Assembly: GCF_010104355.1 (NCBI RefSeq)
Contig: NZ_CP044972.1
Coordinates: 1,302,001 to 1,366,000 of the forward strand
Direction of reading: 5' to 3'
Length of the DNA stretch: 64,000 bases
From: Hydrogenophaga sp. PBL-H3
GTDB lineage: Bacteria; Pseudomonadota; Gammaproteobacteria; Burkholderiales; Burkholderiaceae_C
The notes below the pieces were generated by a model, which was not told the DNA's origin, did not search any database, and worked only from the letters and a program-made list of their open reading frames with translations. This document shows, one piece after another, positions 27,755 to 37,964 of this stretch. A program made the position numbers and the translations under genes. Position 1 is the stretch's first letter; each line of letters starts with the position of its first letter.

Positions 27755-27867
27755 CCAACTTGGTCGCAGCGGAGCAGGTGGGTGCAAGCCCACCCAATCG
27801 CGGCCCTCAGTCGGCTCAGAGCGCCCGCGGTGGTGAGTCGCAACCCTTGACGTTGCCTTGAGGTGCC
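27755..27867 (+). other. GC-rich leader of puuD with hairpin
   Basis: The leader after the operator is over 100 bases and contains a six-pair hairpin GGTGGG/CCCACC with loop TGCAAG (27777-27794) and a repeated CTCAG motif (27806-27818). It matches no RNA class I know. The ribosome site GAGGTG precedes the ATG. Confidence 0.35.
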
Positions 27868-29064
27868 ATGGAAACCTACCTGCTTGATTGGGCCAACTTG
27901 CTGCTGCGCTGGCTGCACGTGATCGTGGCCATTGCCTGGATCGGTTCATCTTTTTACTTCGTTTTTCTGGACAGCAGCCTCACGCCGCCCGAGGACGAAC
28001 AGCTGAAGAAGGACGGTGTCAGCGGTGAACTCTGGGCCGTGCACGGCGGTGGCTTCTACCACCCGGTGAAGTTCGCTGTGTCGCCGCCCAAGCTGCCGGA
28101 GCACCTGCACTGGTTCTACTGGGAGAGTTACTCCACCTGGCTCTCGGGCTTTGCGCTGTTCCTCATCTCGTATCTCTGGAGTCCCAGCGTCTACCTGATT
28201 GATCCCAACGTGTTTGTCTGGAGTCCGGGCGCTGCCATCGCCGGTGCGCTGGCCTTTCTGGTGGTGTTCTGGCTGCTGTACGACGCGATCTGCCGCACGC
28301 TCGGGCAAAGCGACAACGGTGACGCCAAGGTGGGCGCGCTGGTGTTGGTGCTGGTGTGCGTGGCGGCCTGGCTGGCCACGCAGCTGTTCGCCGGGCGCGC
28401 GGCCTTTTTGCTGATGGGCGCGATGATCGCCACCGCCATGAGCGCCAACGTGTTCTTCTGGATCATCCCGGGCCAGCGCACCGTGGTGGCCGACCTCAAG
28501 GCGGGCCGGCCGGTCGACCCGATCCACGGCAAGCGTGGCAAGCAGCGCAGCGTGCACAACACCTACTTCACATTGCCGGTGTTGTTCGCGATGCTGAGCA
28601 ACCACTACAGCTTCACTTACACGCACCCGCAGAACTGGCTGATCTTGATCGGCATGATGTTCGCGGGCGCGGCGATCCGCCAGTTCTTCGTCATGCGCCA
28701 CGGCTTCAAGCTGGGCCGCAATCCGCATCCCTGGCCCTATGCGGCAGCGGGTGTGGTGGTGCTGGTCGCGCTCATCGTGTGGCTCAAGCCTGCGCCGGTG
28801 CAGGTGGTGGCGGTGCCCGACACCGTGACTTACGCGCTGCTCAAGCCGGTGATCGAGCAGCGCTGCGTCATGTGCCATGGCGAAGCCCTGCAGTCCAAGA
28901 ACGTGCGGCTCGATTCAGCCGAGTCGGTGAAGCAGCACGCGCAGGCGATCCACCAGCAGGTGGTGGTGACGCGCATCATGCCGATGAACAACGCCACGGG
29001 CATCACCGAGGCGGAGCGCGCGCTGGTGGGTCAGTGGTTCAAGGGTGGCGCCAAGGTCGATTGA
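27868..29064 (+). CDS. puuD: Membrane urate oxidase PuuD with cytochrome c domain
   Basis: The 398-residue protein has about eight membrane segments in its first 310 residues, starting LLDWANLLLRWLHVIVAIAWIGSSFYFVFLDSSL. A C-terminal cytochrome c domain has the haem site Cys333-x2-Cys336-His337 (CVMCH). PuuD oxidises urate to 5-hydroxyisourate and passes electrons to the respiratory chain instead of making hydrogen peroxide. It has its own TGTATACA site and supplies the UraH substrate. Its stop is four bases from the stop of the convergent monooxygenase gene. Confidence 0.95.
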   Translation: METYLLDWANLLLRWLHVIVAIAWIGSSFYFVFLDSSLTPPEDEQLKKDGVSGELWAVHGGGFYHPVKFAVSPPKLPEHLHWFYWESYSTWLSGFALFLISYLWSPSVYLIDPNVFVWSPGAAIAGALAFLVVFWLLYDAICRTLGQSDNGDAKVGALVLVLVCVAAWLATQLFAGRAAFLLMGAMIATAMSANVFFWIIPGQRTVVADLKAGRPVDPIHGKRGKQRSVHNTYFTLPVLFAMLSNHYSFTYTHPQNWLILIGMMFAGAAIRQFFVMRHGFKLGRNPHPWPYAAAGVVVLVALIVWLKPAPVQVVAVPDTVTYALLKPVIEQRCVMCHGEALQSKNVRLDSAESVKQHAQAIHQQVVVTRIMPMNNATGITEAERALVGQWFKGGAKVD

Positions 29065-29068
29065 GCGT

Positions 29069-30760
29069 TCAGGACGGCGCACTGGCGAGCCGGCCAGTGC
29101 AGGTGCCCAGCACCCGAGAGGCCTGTGTGGCATCCTCTCCGCGCCAGGCGACCATCTGGTCAGGCCGTATCAGCGCGAGCGGCGCCTCGTACAGCGCCAG
29201 CAGTTCCGGTGCGGCGTGGCGCACCACCCGCAGGTCCAGCCCCGCCCGCAGGGCCTCTTGCTCGAAGGCGAACGTGTCGGGTGCGTCTGGCCCCAGCGCC
29301 AGCAAGGTCCATTCGAAGTGGAACGTGTCGTAGAGCGATCGCCCGTCTTCCAGCCATGCGTGTGGTGGGCGTCCGCCCGGGCAGGCCGTGGCCACGTACT
29401 CGTTGGGCTTGTCCACTGGCGGTATTGATCCATCGGGGACGATGATGGGCGACCCGTCGTAGCGACCACCGAAGGTCACGCCTGGAATGTTGAATTCCAG
29501 CCGCACGTGCGCGTTGAGGTGCACTGCGGCGGCCTGGCGGGCCATTTCACCGCCAGCTGTGTCCTGTTCGAGTTCTGGCGTGACCTGGAACAGACCGATG
29601 GAGTCGGCAAAGTGTCGGGCGTAGCCGGTGTTGCGCTGCGCCAGCGGCTTGCGCTCGGTTTCGTAGGTGTCGAGCAGCGATGCGGGCGCGCGCCCTTGCA
29701 GGACATGGGCCAGCTTCCAGCCCAGGTTGACGGCGTCTTCCACCGCCGTGTTGTAGCCCAGGCCTCCGGTCGGCGTGAACAGATGCGCCGCGTCGCCGCC
29801 GAGGAAGACCCGGCCGTGCTGGAATTTCTCCGCGACCAGCGCATGCCCAGCCGTCCACGTGAGCATGGACAACACGTCGATGGGAAGCTCGCATCCCATG
29901 GCCTGCGAGAAGATGCGCCGGGCATCGTCCTCGGTCCAGGCGTCGGCGTCTTCGCCCTCGTGAATGGCGGCGTGGAAGGCGAATTCGCTCTGACCATCAA
30001 CGGAGGCCATGAAGGCGCGTCGCTGCGAATTCACGGACACGTACATCCAGGCCTTGTCATGGGGCAGCGCGTCATAGAACGTGGGCGCACGGCAGTACAC
30101 GGCGAACATCTTCCCGCCCATGAAATCGCGCTTGAAGCCGGTGGTGCCGCCATACCCGATGCCGAGTTGTTGGCGCACCGTGCTGCGGGCGCCGTCGACG
30201 CCGATGAGGTAACTCGCCGTCACCGTGCAGGAGGCTGCGCCATCCACCGAGGTGATGTGCGCCTCCACCTCGTGACCTTTGTCGGTGAACTCGAGAAGTT
30301 TCCAGCCGTGCCTGATGCCGATGCCGGGCCAGCGGTTGGCGTGGCGCAGCAGGGTCGCCTCGACGAACTTCTGCGACACGCGGTGGGGCAGCTCCGCCGC
30401 GCTCCACGAGCCGCTCAGGCCCTTGATGGTTGTTGCGGCATTTCGGGCTGTCGGCAAGCGAAGCCTCGCCAGTTCGTGTTGGCTGAACCGCGTGAAGTAG
30501 GCGATGTCGGTTGGGTGATCGGCTGGCAGACCTTGTTCCCGGATCTCGGCCGCAAAGCCATGCCGGCGGAAATGCTCCATGGTGCGAGCCTGTGTCGCGT
30601 TGGCCTGCGGGTTGAAGGCGGTTCCAGGCTTGGGCTCCACCAGCAGTGTGCGCACGCCGCGTCGCCCGAGCTCGTTGGCCAGCATGAGGCCGCAGGGCCC
30701 GCCGCCCACAATGAGCACGTCGGTCCGGACTTTCTCGCCCGGCTCATCCGCCGCGCTCAT
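29069..30760 (-). CDS. FAD-dependent monooxygenase (PheA/TfdB/MhpA type)
   Basis: The 563-residue flavoprotein hydroxylase has the N-terminal dinucleotide site VLIVGGGPCGLMLANELGRRG, the DG-type motif near YLIGVDGARSTVRQQLG, and the second FAD motif GDAAHLFTPTGGLGYNTAVEDAVNLGWKL. The C-terminal part resembles the thioredoxin-like domain of phenol hydroxylases. It probably hydroxylates an aromatic acid or phenol with NAD(P)H. It is divergent from a MarR gene with a palindrome between them. The start may instead be the ATG at 30778. Substrate unknown. Confidence 0.88.
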   Translation of the reverse strand: MSAADEPGEKVRTDVLIVGGGPCGLMLANELGRRGVRTLLVEPKPGTAFNPQANATQARTMEHFRRHGFAAEIREQGLPADHPTDIAYFTRFSQHELARLRLPTARNAATTIKGLSGSWSAAELPHRVSQKFVEATLLRHANRWPGIGIRHGWKLLEFTDKGHEVEAHITSVDGAASCTVTASYLIGVDGARSTVRQQLGIGYGGTTGFKRDFMGGKMFAVYCRAPTFYDALPHDKAWMYVSVNSQRRAFMASVDGQSEFAFHAAIHEGEDADAWTEDDARRIFSQAMGCELPIDVLSMLTWTAGHALVAEKFQHGRVFLGGDAAHLFTPTGGLGYNTAVEDAVNLGWKLAHVLQGRAPASLLDTYETERKPLAQRNTGYARHFADSIGLFQVTPELEQDTAGGEMARQAAAVHLNAHVRLEFNIPGVTFGGRYDGSPIIVPDGSIPPVDKPNEYVATACPGGRPPHAWLEDGRSLYDTFHFEWTLLALGPDAPDTFAFEQEALRAGLDLRVVRHAAPELLALYEAPLALIRPDQMVAWRGEDATQASRVLGTCTGRLASAPS

Positions 30761-30791
30761 CGATAATTGACCAGCCATGTCGGTTATTTGC

Positions 30792-30804
30792 TTAGGTTGC
30801 CTAA
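30792..30804. promoter_or_regulatory. Palindrome TTAGGnnnCCTAA, probable MarR operator
   Basis: TTAGG TTG CCTAA is a perfect 13-base palindrome in the divergent region between the monooxygenase and MarR genes. MarR proteins commonly bind such sites in shared promoters. Confidence 0.55.
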
Positions 30805-30869
30805 ATACTTTGAGTGTACCGAAAAACAAGACAGCGTCCAGACCTCGCCGTGCGACAGACGCCTGGCGC

Positions 30870-31313
30870 ATGCACAACGCAGGTCGTGTTCTGGGCAATG
30901 CGCTGACGCGCTTCGAGGCCCGGGTGCTGGCGTTGATGGCCCAGTCGGGTCATGCCCAGACGCGGCTGCCCCACATCAACCTCACCCGCCACCTCGACCT
31001 GGAGGGCACCCGCATCACCGTGCTGGCCCAGCGCGCGAACATGACGAACGCGGCCATGACCGAGCTGATCGACCAGTGCGAGGGCCTCGGGCTGGTGGTT
31101 CGGCTCGCCGATCCGTCAGACCGGCGGGTGCGCATCGTGAGCTTCACCGATGCGGGCCGGCTGTGGCTGGCCGCGTTTGCCAGGGCTTTGAAGAAAGCCG
31201 AGCGGGAGCTTTTTGAGGAGATCGGTGAAGACGCTGCAGCAACGCTGCTCAACGCGCTGGCAGGGTATGCGGGCGTGGTGGAATCCCTCGGTGCGCAGGA
31301 CGGCACGAACTGA
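30870..31313 (+). CDS. MarR-family transcriptional regulator
   Basis: From the ATG at 30870 the protein has 147 residues with a winged-helix core (VLAQRANMTNAAMTELIDQCEGLGLVVRLADPSDRRVRIVSFTDAG). The open frame extends back to an ATG at 30777, but that would put the TTAGGnnnCCTAA palindrome inside the coding sequence, so a downstream start is preferred; a TTG at 30810 is also possible. It probably controls the divergent monooxygenase and responds to its aromatic substrate, by inference from arrangement. Confidence 0.8.
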   Translation: MHNAGRVLGNALTRFEARVLALMAQSGHAQTRLPHINLTRHLDLEGTRITVLAQRANMTNAAMTELIDQCEGLGLVVRLADPSDRRVRIVSFTDAGRLWLAAFARALKKAERELFEEIGEDAAATLLNALAGYAGVVESLGAQDGTN

Positions 31314-31359
31314 TCTGCGGTACCCTCGACGCCGATCGAATCAATCCACCGAAAACACC

Positions 31360-32465
<1,106 letters not shown>

Positions 32466-32466
<1 letters not shown>

Positions 32467-33311
32467 TGGCGGTGGAGACGCTCAGCGAGCACCGCTGCTT
32501 CGGCGGCGTGCAGGGCTTTTACCGCCACGCATCCACAGAGGTCGGGCTGCCGATGAAGTTCGGCGTGTTCGTGCCGCCGCAAGCGGCTCTTGGGCCGGTG
32601 CCGGTGCTGTTTTTCCTGGCGGGACTGACGTGCACCGAGGAGACGTTTGCCATCAAGGCCGGTGCCCAACGCGTGGCGGCCGAACTCGGTTTGATGATCG
32701 TCACGCCCGACACCAGCCCGCGCGACACCGGCATCGAAGGCGCGAACGCCGCATGGGATTTCGGCCATGGTGCCGGCTTCTACCTCGACGCCACAGAGGC
32801 ACCCTGGGCCAAGCACTTCCGCATGGAAAGCTGGATCACCCGGGAGCTGCGTGCGCTGGTGTTGACGAGCTTTGCGGCGCGGCCTGATCGCGTGGGCATC
32901 TTCGGCCATTCCATGGGTGGCCACGGCGCGTTCACGCTGGCGCTGCGCCACCCGGAGCTCTATCAGAGTGTGTCGGCCTTCGCACCGATCGCAGCACCGA
33001 GCCAGTGCCCCTGGGGTGAGAAGGCGTTCACGGGGTACCTGGGCGCGGACCACGCGGCCTGGGCCGCTCACGACGCCACCGAGCTGTTGAAGGCCGGTGG
33101 CAAGCTGCCTCCGTTGCTGATCGACCAGGGTCTGGCCGACAACTTCCTCGTGTCGCAGTTGCATCCGCACCTGTTCGAAGCCGCTTGCCAGCAAGCCGGC
33201 CAGCCGCTCACGTTGCGCCGCCACACTGGCTACGACCATGGCTACTACTTCATCAACAGCTTCATCGACGACCACCTGCGCCACCACGCGCAGGCACTGG
33301 CGAATCACTGA
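32466..33311 (+). CDS. fghA: S-formylglutathione hydrolase
   Basis: The protein has 281 residues of the esterase-D type, with the nucleophile Ser149 in GHSMGGHGA and a C-terminal YDHGYYF carrying the catalytic His. It hydrolyses S-formylglutathione, the product of the preceding dehydrogenase, to formate and glutathione. The start overlaps the frmA stop by one base, so the pair is coupled. Confidence 0.96.
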
Positions 33312-33314
33312 ACC

Positions 33315-33974
33315 ATGCACGCGCGCCAATACGACCTCATTGCCTTCGACTGGGATGGAACCCTGTTTGATTCCACGGCGCTCATCGCCCGCTGCATCCA
33401 GCTGGCGGTGACCGACGTGGGAGGGGCAACGCCCACCACCCAGGCCGCCAGCTACGTGATCGGCATGGGGCTGATGCAGGCCCTGGCCCACGCCGCGCCC
33501 GACGTGCCTCCCGAGAAATACCCGCAGCTGGGCGAGCGCTACCGCCATCACTACACGACGCGCCAACACGACCTGAGCCTGTTCGATGGTGTTTTGCCTC
33601 TGCTGGCCGAGCTCAAGGGCCGCCAGCACTGGCTGACCGTGGCCACTGGCAAGAGCCGCCGCGGGCTCGACGAGGTGCTGCAGACGGTGGAGCTGGCCGG
33701 CCTGTTCGACGGCTCGCGCACCGCCGATGAAACCGCGGGCAAGCCCCACCCGCTGATGCTGCTTGAGCTGATGCGCGAGTTCGGTGTGGCGCCCGAGCGC
33801 ACGCTCATGATCGGCGACACCACGCACGACCTGCAGATGGCTCTGAACGCGGGCTGTGCGAGCGTGGGTGTGAGCTACGGCGCGCACGAGCCCGACGCCT
33901 TCCACGAACTCAAGCCCCTGCACGTGGCGCATTCGGTGCGCGAACTGCACGACTGGCTCACCGAACACGCCTGA
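33315..33974 (+). CDS. HAD-family hydrolase (phosphoglycolate phosphatase-like)
   Basis: The protein of 219 residues has HAD motif I FDWDGTLFDS near the N-terminus, motif II VATGKSRRG and motif IV MIGDTTHDLQMA. It is a cytoplasmic phosphatase with subfamily-IA cap; phosphoglycolate or another small phosphate ester is the likely substrate. It begins three bases after fghA and is followed by the Rieske and SppA genes, a set I recall as a conserved neighbourhood in Burkholderiales. Confidence 0.9.
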   Translation: MHARQYDLIAFDWDGTLFDSTALIARCIQLAVTDVGGATPTTQAASYVIGMGLMQALAHAAPDVPPEKYPQLGERYRHHYTTRQHDLSLFDGVLPLLAELKGRQHWLTVATGKSRRGLDEVLQTVELAGLFDGSRTADETAGKPHPLMLLELMREFGVAPERTLMIGDTTHDLQMALNAGCASVGVSYGAHEPDAFHELKPLHVAHSVRELHDWLTEHA

Positions 33975-33981
33975 GTCCACC

Positions 33982-34362
33982 ATGACATCGCAGCCCCTTG
34001 ATCCGATCCACCCGCTGTGCAACAGCCGCGATCTGGTCGACGGGGGGAGGGCGGTCTCGTTTGATGTGAACTACGCGGGCCAGACCTGCCGCGCGTTTGC
34101 GGTGCGTTTCCAGGGCCAGCCGCACGCTTACCTGAACCGCTGTGCGCATGTGGCGATGGAACTCGACTGGCAGCCCGACCGCTTTTTCGACGACACGGGC
34201 CGCTGGCTGATGTGTGCCACGCACGGAGCGGTGTACGAACCCTCCACTGGCGAATGCCGGGGCGGACCGTGCCGCGGCGGACTGTTCAAGATCGAACTGC
34301 TGGAGCTCGATGGGGTGATTCACTGGCGGTCACAATACCACCTCAAACCCGTTGAATTCTGA
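33982..34362 (+). CDS. Rieske [2Fe-2S] protein
   Basis: The small protein of 126 residues is a single Rieske domain with Cys-x-His (RCAHV) and Cys-x2-His (CATHG) cluster ligands and the loop GGPCRGGLFKIELLELD. It is probably a soluble electron-transfer ferredoxin or a partner for an oxygenase. It lies between the HAD and SppA genes. A role as partner of the HpxD-like oxygenase cannot be judged from sequence. Confidence 0.88.
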   Translation: MTSQPLDPIHPLCNSRDLVDGGRAVSFDVNYAGQTCRAFAVRFQGQPHAYLNRCAHVAMELDWQPDRFFDDTGRWLMCATHGAVYEPSTGECRGGPCRGGLFKIELLELDGVIHWRSQYHLKPVEF

Positions 34363-34375
34363 GAACACACGCACC

Positions 34376-35359
34376 ATGAACGACGACAACCTGGGCGCGA
34401 CCACGCCCGCCGGCAACGACCGCAACAATGGCGGGGCCTGGGAGCGTGCCACGCTGGAGAAGCTGGTGTTCGCCACCATCCGCGAGCAGCAGGCGGCGCG
34501 CCGCTGGAAGATGTTCACCCGCTTCATGTGGCTGGCTATCCTGGGTGCGTTGGTCTGGTTTGTCTACACCAGCGACAGCGTTTCGTCGGCCACCAGCACG
34601 CCGCACACAGCCGTGGTGGAAATCAAGGGCGAGATCGCATCCGGCGCCGAAGCCAGTGCCGAGAACGTGGTGGCCGCGTTGCGCTCGGCCTTTGACGACG
34701 AGGGCGCCCAGGCGGTGGTGCTGCTGATCAACTCTCCCGGCGGCAGCCCGGTGCAGGCCGGCATCATCAACGACGAGATCACGCGCCTCAAGGGTTTGCA
34801 CGAGAAGAAGGTCTATGCGGTGGTTGAGGAGACCTGCGCATCGGCCGCTTACTACATCGCGGCGGCTGCCGACAACATCTATGTGGACAAGGCCAGCCTG
34901 GTCGGCAGCATCGGCGTGCTGATGGACGGCTTCGGCTTCACGGGCTTGATGGAGAAGCTGGGCATTGAGCGCCGCCTCATGACGGCGGGTGCCAACAAGG
35001 GCCTGCTTGATCCATTCAGCCCGCAGGACGAGTCGCAGCGCCAGTTCATGCAGAACTTGCTGGGCGAGATCCATACCCAGTTCATCGAGGTGGTGAAGAA
35101 GGGCCGTGGCGACCGCCTCAAGGAAACGCCCGACACCTTCAGTGGCCTGGTCTGGAACGGCCAGCAAGCCGTGACCTTGGGCCTGGCCGATGGCCTGGGC
35201 AACCTCGACTATGTAGCGCGCGAGATCGTCAAGGCCGAGGAGCTGGTGGACTACACCCGCCGGGAAAACGTGGGTCTGCGACTGGCCAAACGTTTCGGCG
35301 CGAGCGTGGGCGAGGGCATGTTCCTCGCGGCGCGCTCAGCGGGTGTTCAGCTCCGGTAA
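34376..35359 (+). CDS. sppA: S49-family signal peptide peptidase (SppA-like)
   Basis: The 327-residue membrane protease has one transmembrane segment at about residues 47-65 and the S49 core. The serine lies in EETCASAAYYIA and the general-base lysine in TAGANKGLLDPFSP, matching the short, single-domain SppA type. It degrades cleaved signal peptides in the membrane. The start at 34376 is an ATG; the open frame begins earlier at a TTG overlapping the Rieske gene. Confidence 0.9.
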   Translation: MNDDNLGATTPAGNDRNNGGAWERATLEKLVFATIREQQAARRWKMFTRFMWLAILGALVWFVYTSDSVSSATSTPHTAVVEIKGEIASGAEASAENVVAALRSAFDDEGAQAVVLLINSPGGSPVQAGIINDEITRLKGLHEKKVYAVVEETCASAAYYIAAAADNIYVDKASLVGSIGVLMDGFGFTGLMEKLGIERRLMTAGANKGLLDPFSPQDESQRQFMQNLLGEIHTQFIEVVKKGRGDRLKETPDTFSGLVWNGQQAVTLGLADGLGNLDYVAREIVKAEELVDYTRRENVGLRLAKRFGASVGEGMFLAARSAGVQLR

Positions 35360-36378
35360 CCGTTGGGGTTGGCGCTCTGCCAGCGCCACGCATCGGCGCA
35401 CATGTCGTCCAGCGTATGCAGGGCCTGCCAGCCCAGCAGCCGCAGGGCCAACGCGGGGTCGGCCCAGCACTGCGCCACATCGCCCGCGCGGCGCGACGCT
35501 ATTCGGTAAGGCACCGGGTTGCCGCTGGCGGCTTCAAAGGCCTTCACCACGTCCAGCACGCTGTGGCCGCGGCCGGTGCCCAGGTTCACCGTGAAGCTCT
35601 CACCGCGGCCCAGCAGCGCCTGGATGGCGGCCACGTGGCCCGCTGCCAGGTCCTGCACGTGGATGTAGTCGCGCACACCGGTGCCATCGGGCGTGGGGTA
35701 GTCGTTGCCATACACATTGAGGTGCTCACGCTGGCCCACGGCCACTTGCGCAACAAAGGGCATGAGGTTGTTGGGAATGCCGGCCGGGTCCTCGCCGATC
35801 AGCCCGCTGGGGTGCGCTCCCACCGGGTTGAAGTAGCGCAGCACGCCCACGCGCCAGGCCGGATGGGCCGTGCGCAAGGCTGAGAGCATGTCCTCGATCA
35901 CCAGCTTGCTGTGCCCATACGGGTTGGTGTGGCTGCGCGGAAAGTCTTCGGTGATCGGCACAGTGGCGGGGTCCCCGTACACCGTGGCGCTGCTGGAGAA
36001 CACCAGCGTGGGCGCGGCGTCCGGGTTTTGTGCGCGCACCGTTTCCATGGCGCGCAGCAGGCTCACCGCACCGCCAATGTTGTTGTGGAAATACTTGAGT
36101 GGCAACGCCACGCTCTCGCCCACCGCCTTGTCGCCCGCGAAATGCACCACGCCCGCCGGCAGGTGGCGACGCAGCACATCTTCGACCCAGGGTGTGTCCA
36201 GCACATCCCCGCGTTCCAGCGCAATGCGCTTGCCGGTGATCGTGGCCAGGCGGTCCATCACCACCGGATGGCTGTTGGCGAAGTTGTCCAGAACGACCGG
36301 GTCGAACCCAGCCGCAACCAGGGCCACGGCGGTGTGGCTGCCGATGTAACCGGCACCGCCGGTGAGCAGGATTTTCAT
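35347..36378 (-). CDS. galE: UDP-glucose 4-epimerase
   Basis: The 343-residue short-chain dehydrogenase-type epimerase begins MKILLTGGAGYIGSHTAVAL (NAD site) and has the SSSATVYG and YGHSK catalytic motifs. It interconverts UDP-glucose and UDP-galactose for envelope polysaccharides. Its 3-prime end overlaps the end of the convergent sppA by 13 bases. It is downstream of manC with nine bases between. Confidence 0.96.
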   Translation of the reverse strand: MKILLTGGAGYIGSHTAVALVAAGFDPVVLDNFANSHPVVMDRLATITGKRIALERGDVLDTPWVEDVLRRHLPAGVVHFAGDKAVGESVALPLKYFHNNIGGAVSLLRAMETVRAQNPDAAPTLVFSSSATVYGDPATVPITEDFPRSHTNPYGHSKLVIEDMLSALRTAHPAWRVGVLRYFNPVGAHPSGLIGEDPAGIPNNLMPFVAQVAVGQREHLNVYGNDYPTPDGTGVRDYIHVQDLAAGHVAAIQALLGRGESFTVNLGTGRGHSVLDVVKAFEAASGNPVPYRIASRRAGDVAQCWADPALALRLLGWQALHTLDDMCADAWRWQSANPNGYRS

Positions 36379-36387
36379 GTCGGATTC

Positions 36388-37824
36388 TCAGGGTTTGGCG
36401 GCATCGGGCTGGCGGCCGTACTTGTCTTCCAGGCGAACGATGTCGTCTTCACCCAGGTAGCTTCCCGACTGCACCTCGATCATCTCCAGCGGCAGCTTGC
36501 CAGGGTTGTGCAGGCGGTGCACTTCACCGATGGGAATGTAGGTGGACTGGTTCTCGGACAGCAGATAGACCTCTTGCCCGCGCGTGACCTCGGCCGTGCC
36601 CTTGACGACGATCCAGTGTTCGGCACGGTGGTGGTGCTTCTGCAGGCTGAGGGATGCGCCGGGCTTGACGCCGATGCGCTTGACCTGGAACCGCTCGCCC
36701 ATGTCGACGCTGTCGTACCAGCCCCAGGGGCGGGCGACGCGGCGGTGCATGGCGGCTTGCGGCACCTGGAGGCGGGTAAGGTGAGCCACCACGTCCTTGA
36801 CCTGTTCCGCGTGGTCTCGTTGGGCCACCAGCAGCGCGTCGGGCGTATCGATGATGAGCAGATCGCGTGTGCCCAGGGCCACCACGGTGCGCCCTGGCGC
36901 GTGGATGAAGGTGTTGCTCGCGTGCAGGGTGTGGCCCTGTCCGGTGATGCGGTTGCCGTCGTCGTCGGCCGGGCTGAGTTCGGCCACCGCATTCCAGCTA
37001 CCCACATCGCTCCACTGGCCCTGGAACGGCACCACGGCCACATCGGCATGGCGCTCCATGACGGCATAGTCGATGCTCTGCGAGCGACAGGCCAGGAAAG
37101 GCACGGCGTCGGGCCGCACGAAATCGATCTGGCCCACGGTGTCCTGCTTCGGGCCGGTCATGGCCTGGCGACACGATTGCAGGATGTCGTCGGCGTGTTG
37201 ACCGAGTGCCGCCAGCAGCGTGCTGGCGCGGGTCAGGAAGATACCGGCATTCCACAGCACGTTGCCCTGCAGCAGCAGAGCCTGGGCGGCAGCGGGGGCG
37301 GGCTTTTCGATGAAGCGCGCCACGCGGCGGCTGCCGTCGGCTCGGGCATCGCCTTGCTCAATGTAGCCATAGGCCGTGCTGGGGAAACTGGGCACCACAC
37401 CAAAGGTGACGATGGCACCAGCCTCGGCCGCCGGCACGCCCTGGCGGATGGTGTGCGCGAAAGCCTCGACATCGGGGATGTGGTGGTCGGACGGGCAGAA
37501 CAGCAACAGCGGATCGGCATCTTGCGGGCTGGTGGCCAGCAGGGCAGCCAGCGCCATGGCCGCAGCCGTGTTGCGCGCGGCCGGCTCCAGCAGCACCTGG
37601 CCCGCCGACCCCTGTGATTCCATGGCATCGGCCACCAGGAAGCGGTGGTCTTCCGAGGCGACACACACGGGCGGGTTGTCGCACCAGGCCAGGCGTGCCA
37701 GCGTCAGTTGCAGCAGGCTCTGGTCGCCCACCAGCGGCACGAACTGCTTCGGGAAGCTCTGGCGGCTCAGGGGCCACAGGCGGGTGCCGGAGCCTCCGCA
37801 AAGGATGACGGGGGTGATGCTCAT
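36388..37824 (-). CDS. manC: Mannose-1-phosphate guanylyltransferase / mannose-6-phosphate isomerase
   Basis: The bifunctional 478-residue protein has an N-terminal nucleotidyltransferase (PVILCGGSGTRLWPLSRQSFPKQF) and a C-terminal cupin isomerase domain (RPWGWYDSVDMGERFQVKRI, QKHHHRAEHWIVV). It makes GDP-mannose for exopolysaccharide or lipopolysaccharide. It is divergent from galU and upstream of galE. Confidence 0.95.
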   Translation of the reverse strand: MSITPVILCGGSGTRLWPLSRQSFPKQFVPLVGDQSLLQLTLARLAWCDNPPVCVASEDHRFLVADAMESQGSAGQVLLEPAARNTAAAMALAALLATSPQDADPLLLFCPSDHHIPDVEAFAHTIRQGVPAAEAGAIVTFGVVPSFPSTAYGYIEQGDARADGSRRVARFIEKPAPAAAQALLLQGNVLWNAGIFLTRASTLLAALGQHADDILQSCRQAMTGPKQDTVGQIDFVRPDAVPFLACRSQSIDYAVMERHADVAVVPFQGQWSDVGSWNAVAELSPADDDGNRITGQGHTLHASNTFIHAPGRTVVALGTRDLLIIDTPDALLVAQRDHAEQVKDVVAHLTRLQVPQAAMHRRVARPWGWYDSVDMGERFQVKRIGVKPGASLSLQKHHHRAEHWIVVKGTAEVTRGQEVYLLSENQSTYIPIGEVHRLHNPGKLPLEMIEVQSGSYLGEDDIVRLEDKYGRQPDAAKP

Positions 37825-37964
37825 GCTCTGGAGTGTGTGAGGTGGGCTGTGAGAGGGGAGACCTGCCTTGAAGACCGCCGCAGTTTAGCCCTTGAATGTG
37901 TCGTCATCATGCGCCGTTACCATGTGCTATCAGCGGTCAACAACGCATTCATCAAAGACAAGCC

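Noticed and set aside
27777-27794. A tRNA T-arm-like hairpin in the puuD leader
   Set aside because: The loop lacks the TTC sequence and no acceptor, D or anticodon arms can be built around it.
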